Shown: positions 24,073 through 25,098 of the stretch, piece by piece | Numbering within the stretch: position 1 is the stretch's first letter | Layout: the number at the start of each line of letters is the position of its first letter | From: JTS-RE9 sp964649195 | GTDB taxonomy: Bacteria; Planctomycetota; Phycisphaerae; Phycisphaerales; Phycisphaeraceae | DNA length: 25,098 nt | NCBI GenBank assembly: GCA_964649195.1 | Contig: CAZYPK010000069.1 | Span: forward strand, 1-25,098 | Reading direction: 5' to 3' | The notes under the pieces: generated by a model | Told to the model about the DNA's origin: nothing | Seen by the model: the letters and a program-made list of their open reading frames with translations, nothing else | Database searches by the model: none | Position numbers and translations under genes: made by a program

Positions 24073-24389
24073 CAAATAGGCTCCTCTTTGACATAAGCCG
24101 CAACAAACTCGTCGCCACCGGTCAATACCAATGGGCCGTGCGGCACCAACTCGCACAGCGCCGGGCGGCCTTCTTCATTCCGCGTCATCACGCGGAAGAT
24201 GATCAGCGCGAAGCGCTCGCCGTTGAAGACGATGCCGGTCGGTTGCTGCGCGCCGCGATGGCCGGCGATCCGGGGATCATCGTGACGCATCCAGCCATCG
24301 TCGTTCTGGATGTGAAGGACACCGAACAGGTGTTTCACATCCAGAATGATTTTCGACTCCAAAATGATCAGGTCGCCTTGCTTCATCAT
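24072..24389 (-). CDS. Hypothetical protein carrying an internal hairpin
   Basis: The protein has 105 residues. ATG 24389, or the adjacent ATG 24386, overlaps the upstream stop. The sequence is MMKQGDLIILESKIILDVKH followed by mixed strands (GIVFNGERFALIIFRVMTRN, GPLVLTGGDEFVAAYVKEE). It is a small all-beta-like protein of unknown family. The codons for IILDVKHLFGVLHIQND form a long perfect inverted repeat, listed separately, so the mRNA should fold strongly inside the gene. It is followed immediately by the HNH gene with a shared TGATG. The function cannot be guessed from the sequence; a metal- or nucleic-acid-binding role would be speculation. Confidence 0.55.
   Translation of the reverse strand: MMKQGDLIILESKIILDVKHLFGVLHIQNDDGWMRHDDPRIAGHRGAQQPTGIVFNGERFALIIFRVMTRNEEGRPALCELVPHGPLVLTGGDEFVAAYVKEEPI
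24304..24346. repeat. 13-bp perfect inverted repeat inside a coding sequence
   Basis: TTCTGGATGTGAA at 24304-24316 and TTCACATCCAGAA at 24334-24346 are perfect inverse complements. Between them CACC-GAACA-GGTG (24320-24332) forms a second short stem, so the whole 43 bases fold into one long hairpin with a small bulge. Confidence 0.7.
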
Positions 24390-25000
24390 TTTCTCGCCGC
24401 CGGGTCCATCGTGATCAACAGGCTCTGATGATTGATGAAAAACGTCCGCAATTCGGGCAGCCGGAACAACATGTCTTTTCCGACCGGCGCACGTGTCGCG
24501 GCCAGGCCCATCGAGCGCCATCGCCTGATCGTGCCGTAGGACCGCTTGCGCGTCAGGCGCAGCAGATCGCCGCTCGTCAGGTAGCCGGCCTTGAGCCAGA
24601 GACCGCGAAGCCCGCCGAGACGCGGTACGCGATTTCGCACGGCGCCGACTGGCCGCCTCAGACGACGCGCGGCCTCCGCGACAGGGCAATCGACCAGGAG
24701 CGATGCCAGATGTTGATCCTCTCTTGCGGTCCATCGCCGGCGAGTCCTGACCGCCTCGCGCATCGCGGCGAAGCGCAGCAGCGCATCGAGCAGCCAGAAG
24801 ATCTCAATCCCCCGCGAGGCTCCCCGGCTGCGTCTCGCCGGCCGGCGCAGCTCCGATACGCACCACTTGCGCGGCAGCGCGCCATACCAGCCGGAGCTGA
24901 GATTCAGGATGCGAAGCGCGGTGTTGGCACGCACCCACATCGAGCCGTCAATCTCTACGGCGGCGGCGCGAAGGCTTGTCTTGATCGATGTCATTGTCAT
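24386..25000 (-). CDS. Putative DNA-binding protein heading the recombinase operon
   Basis: The protein has 204 residues from ATG 25000. It starts MTMTSIKTSLRAAAVEIDGS and MWVRANTALRILNLSSGWYG, then a long basic region. Residues ~87-135 read RRRWTAREDQHLASLLVDCP and VAEAARRLRRPVGAVRNRVP, a Myb/SANT- or GcrA-like three-helix pattern in which W-T-x-x-E-D and AVRNR are typical. The segment GYLTSGDLLRLTRKRSYGTI may be a second winged-helix or MerR-like motif. With Arg content this high it should bind DNA. It is the first visible gene of the coupled minus-strand set and overlaps the next start. The 98 bases upstream to the window edge show no clear gene or promoter. Confidence 0.6.
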   Translation of the reverse strand: MTMTSIKTSLRAAAVEIDGSMWVRANTALRILNLSSGWYGALPRKWCVSELRRPARRSRGASRGIEIFWLLDALLRFAAMREAVRTRRRWTAREDQHLASLLVDCPVAEAARRLRRPVGAVRNRVPRLGGLRGLWLKAGYLTSGDLLRLTRKRSYGTIRRWRSMGLAATRAPVGKDMLFRLPELRTFFINHQSLLITMDPAARK

Positions 25001-25098
25001 TGATTGATCATCCGTTTCGTCTTCCGCAGAAGCAGGAGCTTCACCCCACTGCTTTCACGGTCTTGTCCCCTTTCCCTTTTGCGCGTCTTGCATCATGC

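Noticed and set aside
25001..25098. Possible end of a gene upstream of the last operon (reading LLLLRKTKRMINQ)
   Set aside because: The frame meets a stop within the window after about 31 codons; too short to support a gene.
1..25098. CRISPR arrays, tRNA or rRNA genes, riboswitches
   Set aside because: No regularly spaced repeats, tRNA cloverleaf or rRNA signature was found on reading both strands.

Overview
The window looks like a chromosomal stretch of a planctomycete-type bacterium. This is inferred, not proven, from five kinds of evidence: many long secreted proteins of unknown function, a protein joining a zinc ribbon, a membrane helix and a SUMF1 (FGE-sulfatase) domain, a beta-propeller protein with a C-terminal region of unknown family, a tyrosine recombinase with an N-x-L-R box II, and a GC-rich repeat hairpin. 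Ordinary-looking housekeeping genes are absent. No rRNA, tRNA or CRISPR array was seen.

Left edge (1-1190): a graveyard of mobile DNA. It holds a strong GC-rich hairpin, a frameshifted IS66 accessory-gene relic on the minus strand, and a replication-relaxation gene killed by a nonsense codon and a frameshift.

1190-10204: envelope and secretion genes. On the minus strand, five genes run from 6919 down to 1192. They encode a secreted protein with a concanavalin-like tail, a membrane-anchored beta-rich protein, a secreted protein, a lipoprotein and a secreted SNase-like protein with a helical tail. The last four are packed 9-37 bases apart. Divergent to them is a two-ORF propeller gene that reads as one protein apart from a one-base shift near 8500.

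10204-15530: a mixed region. It has the tail of a nuclease-like gene abutting a small basic ORF, a large protein with no assigned family, the zinc ribbon-TM-SUMF1 protein, an XRE regulator, and the C-terminal half of a TauE/SafE permease that stops abruptly at about 15530.

15530-25098: a GC-richer mobile island that starts inside the TauE/SafE gene and runs past the right edge. Its plus-strand cargo is a coupled set of sugar-modifying genes: a MptE-like/GT-A protein, a polysaccharide pyruvyl transferase, a double GT2 protein and a small unknown. A HigBA-type toxin-antitoxin pair follows with a clear promoter and paired operator palindromes. Next come an unknown protein, a tyrosine recombinase and an XRE gene split by an in-frame TGA. 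Last is a five-gene minus-strand set with 3-4 base junctions: DNA-binding-like protein, unknown, HNH, unknown, serine recombinase. A 13-bp perfect inverted repeat lies inside the second gene of that set. The island carries two different recombinases, so it may be one composite element or two elements nested together.
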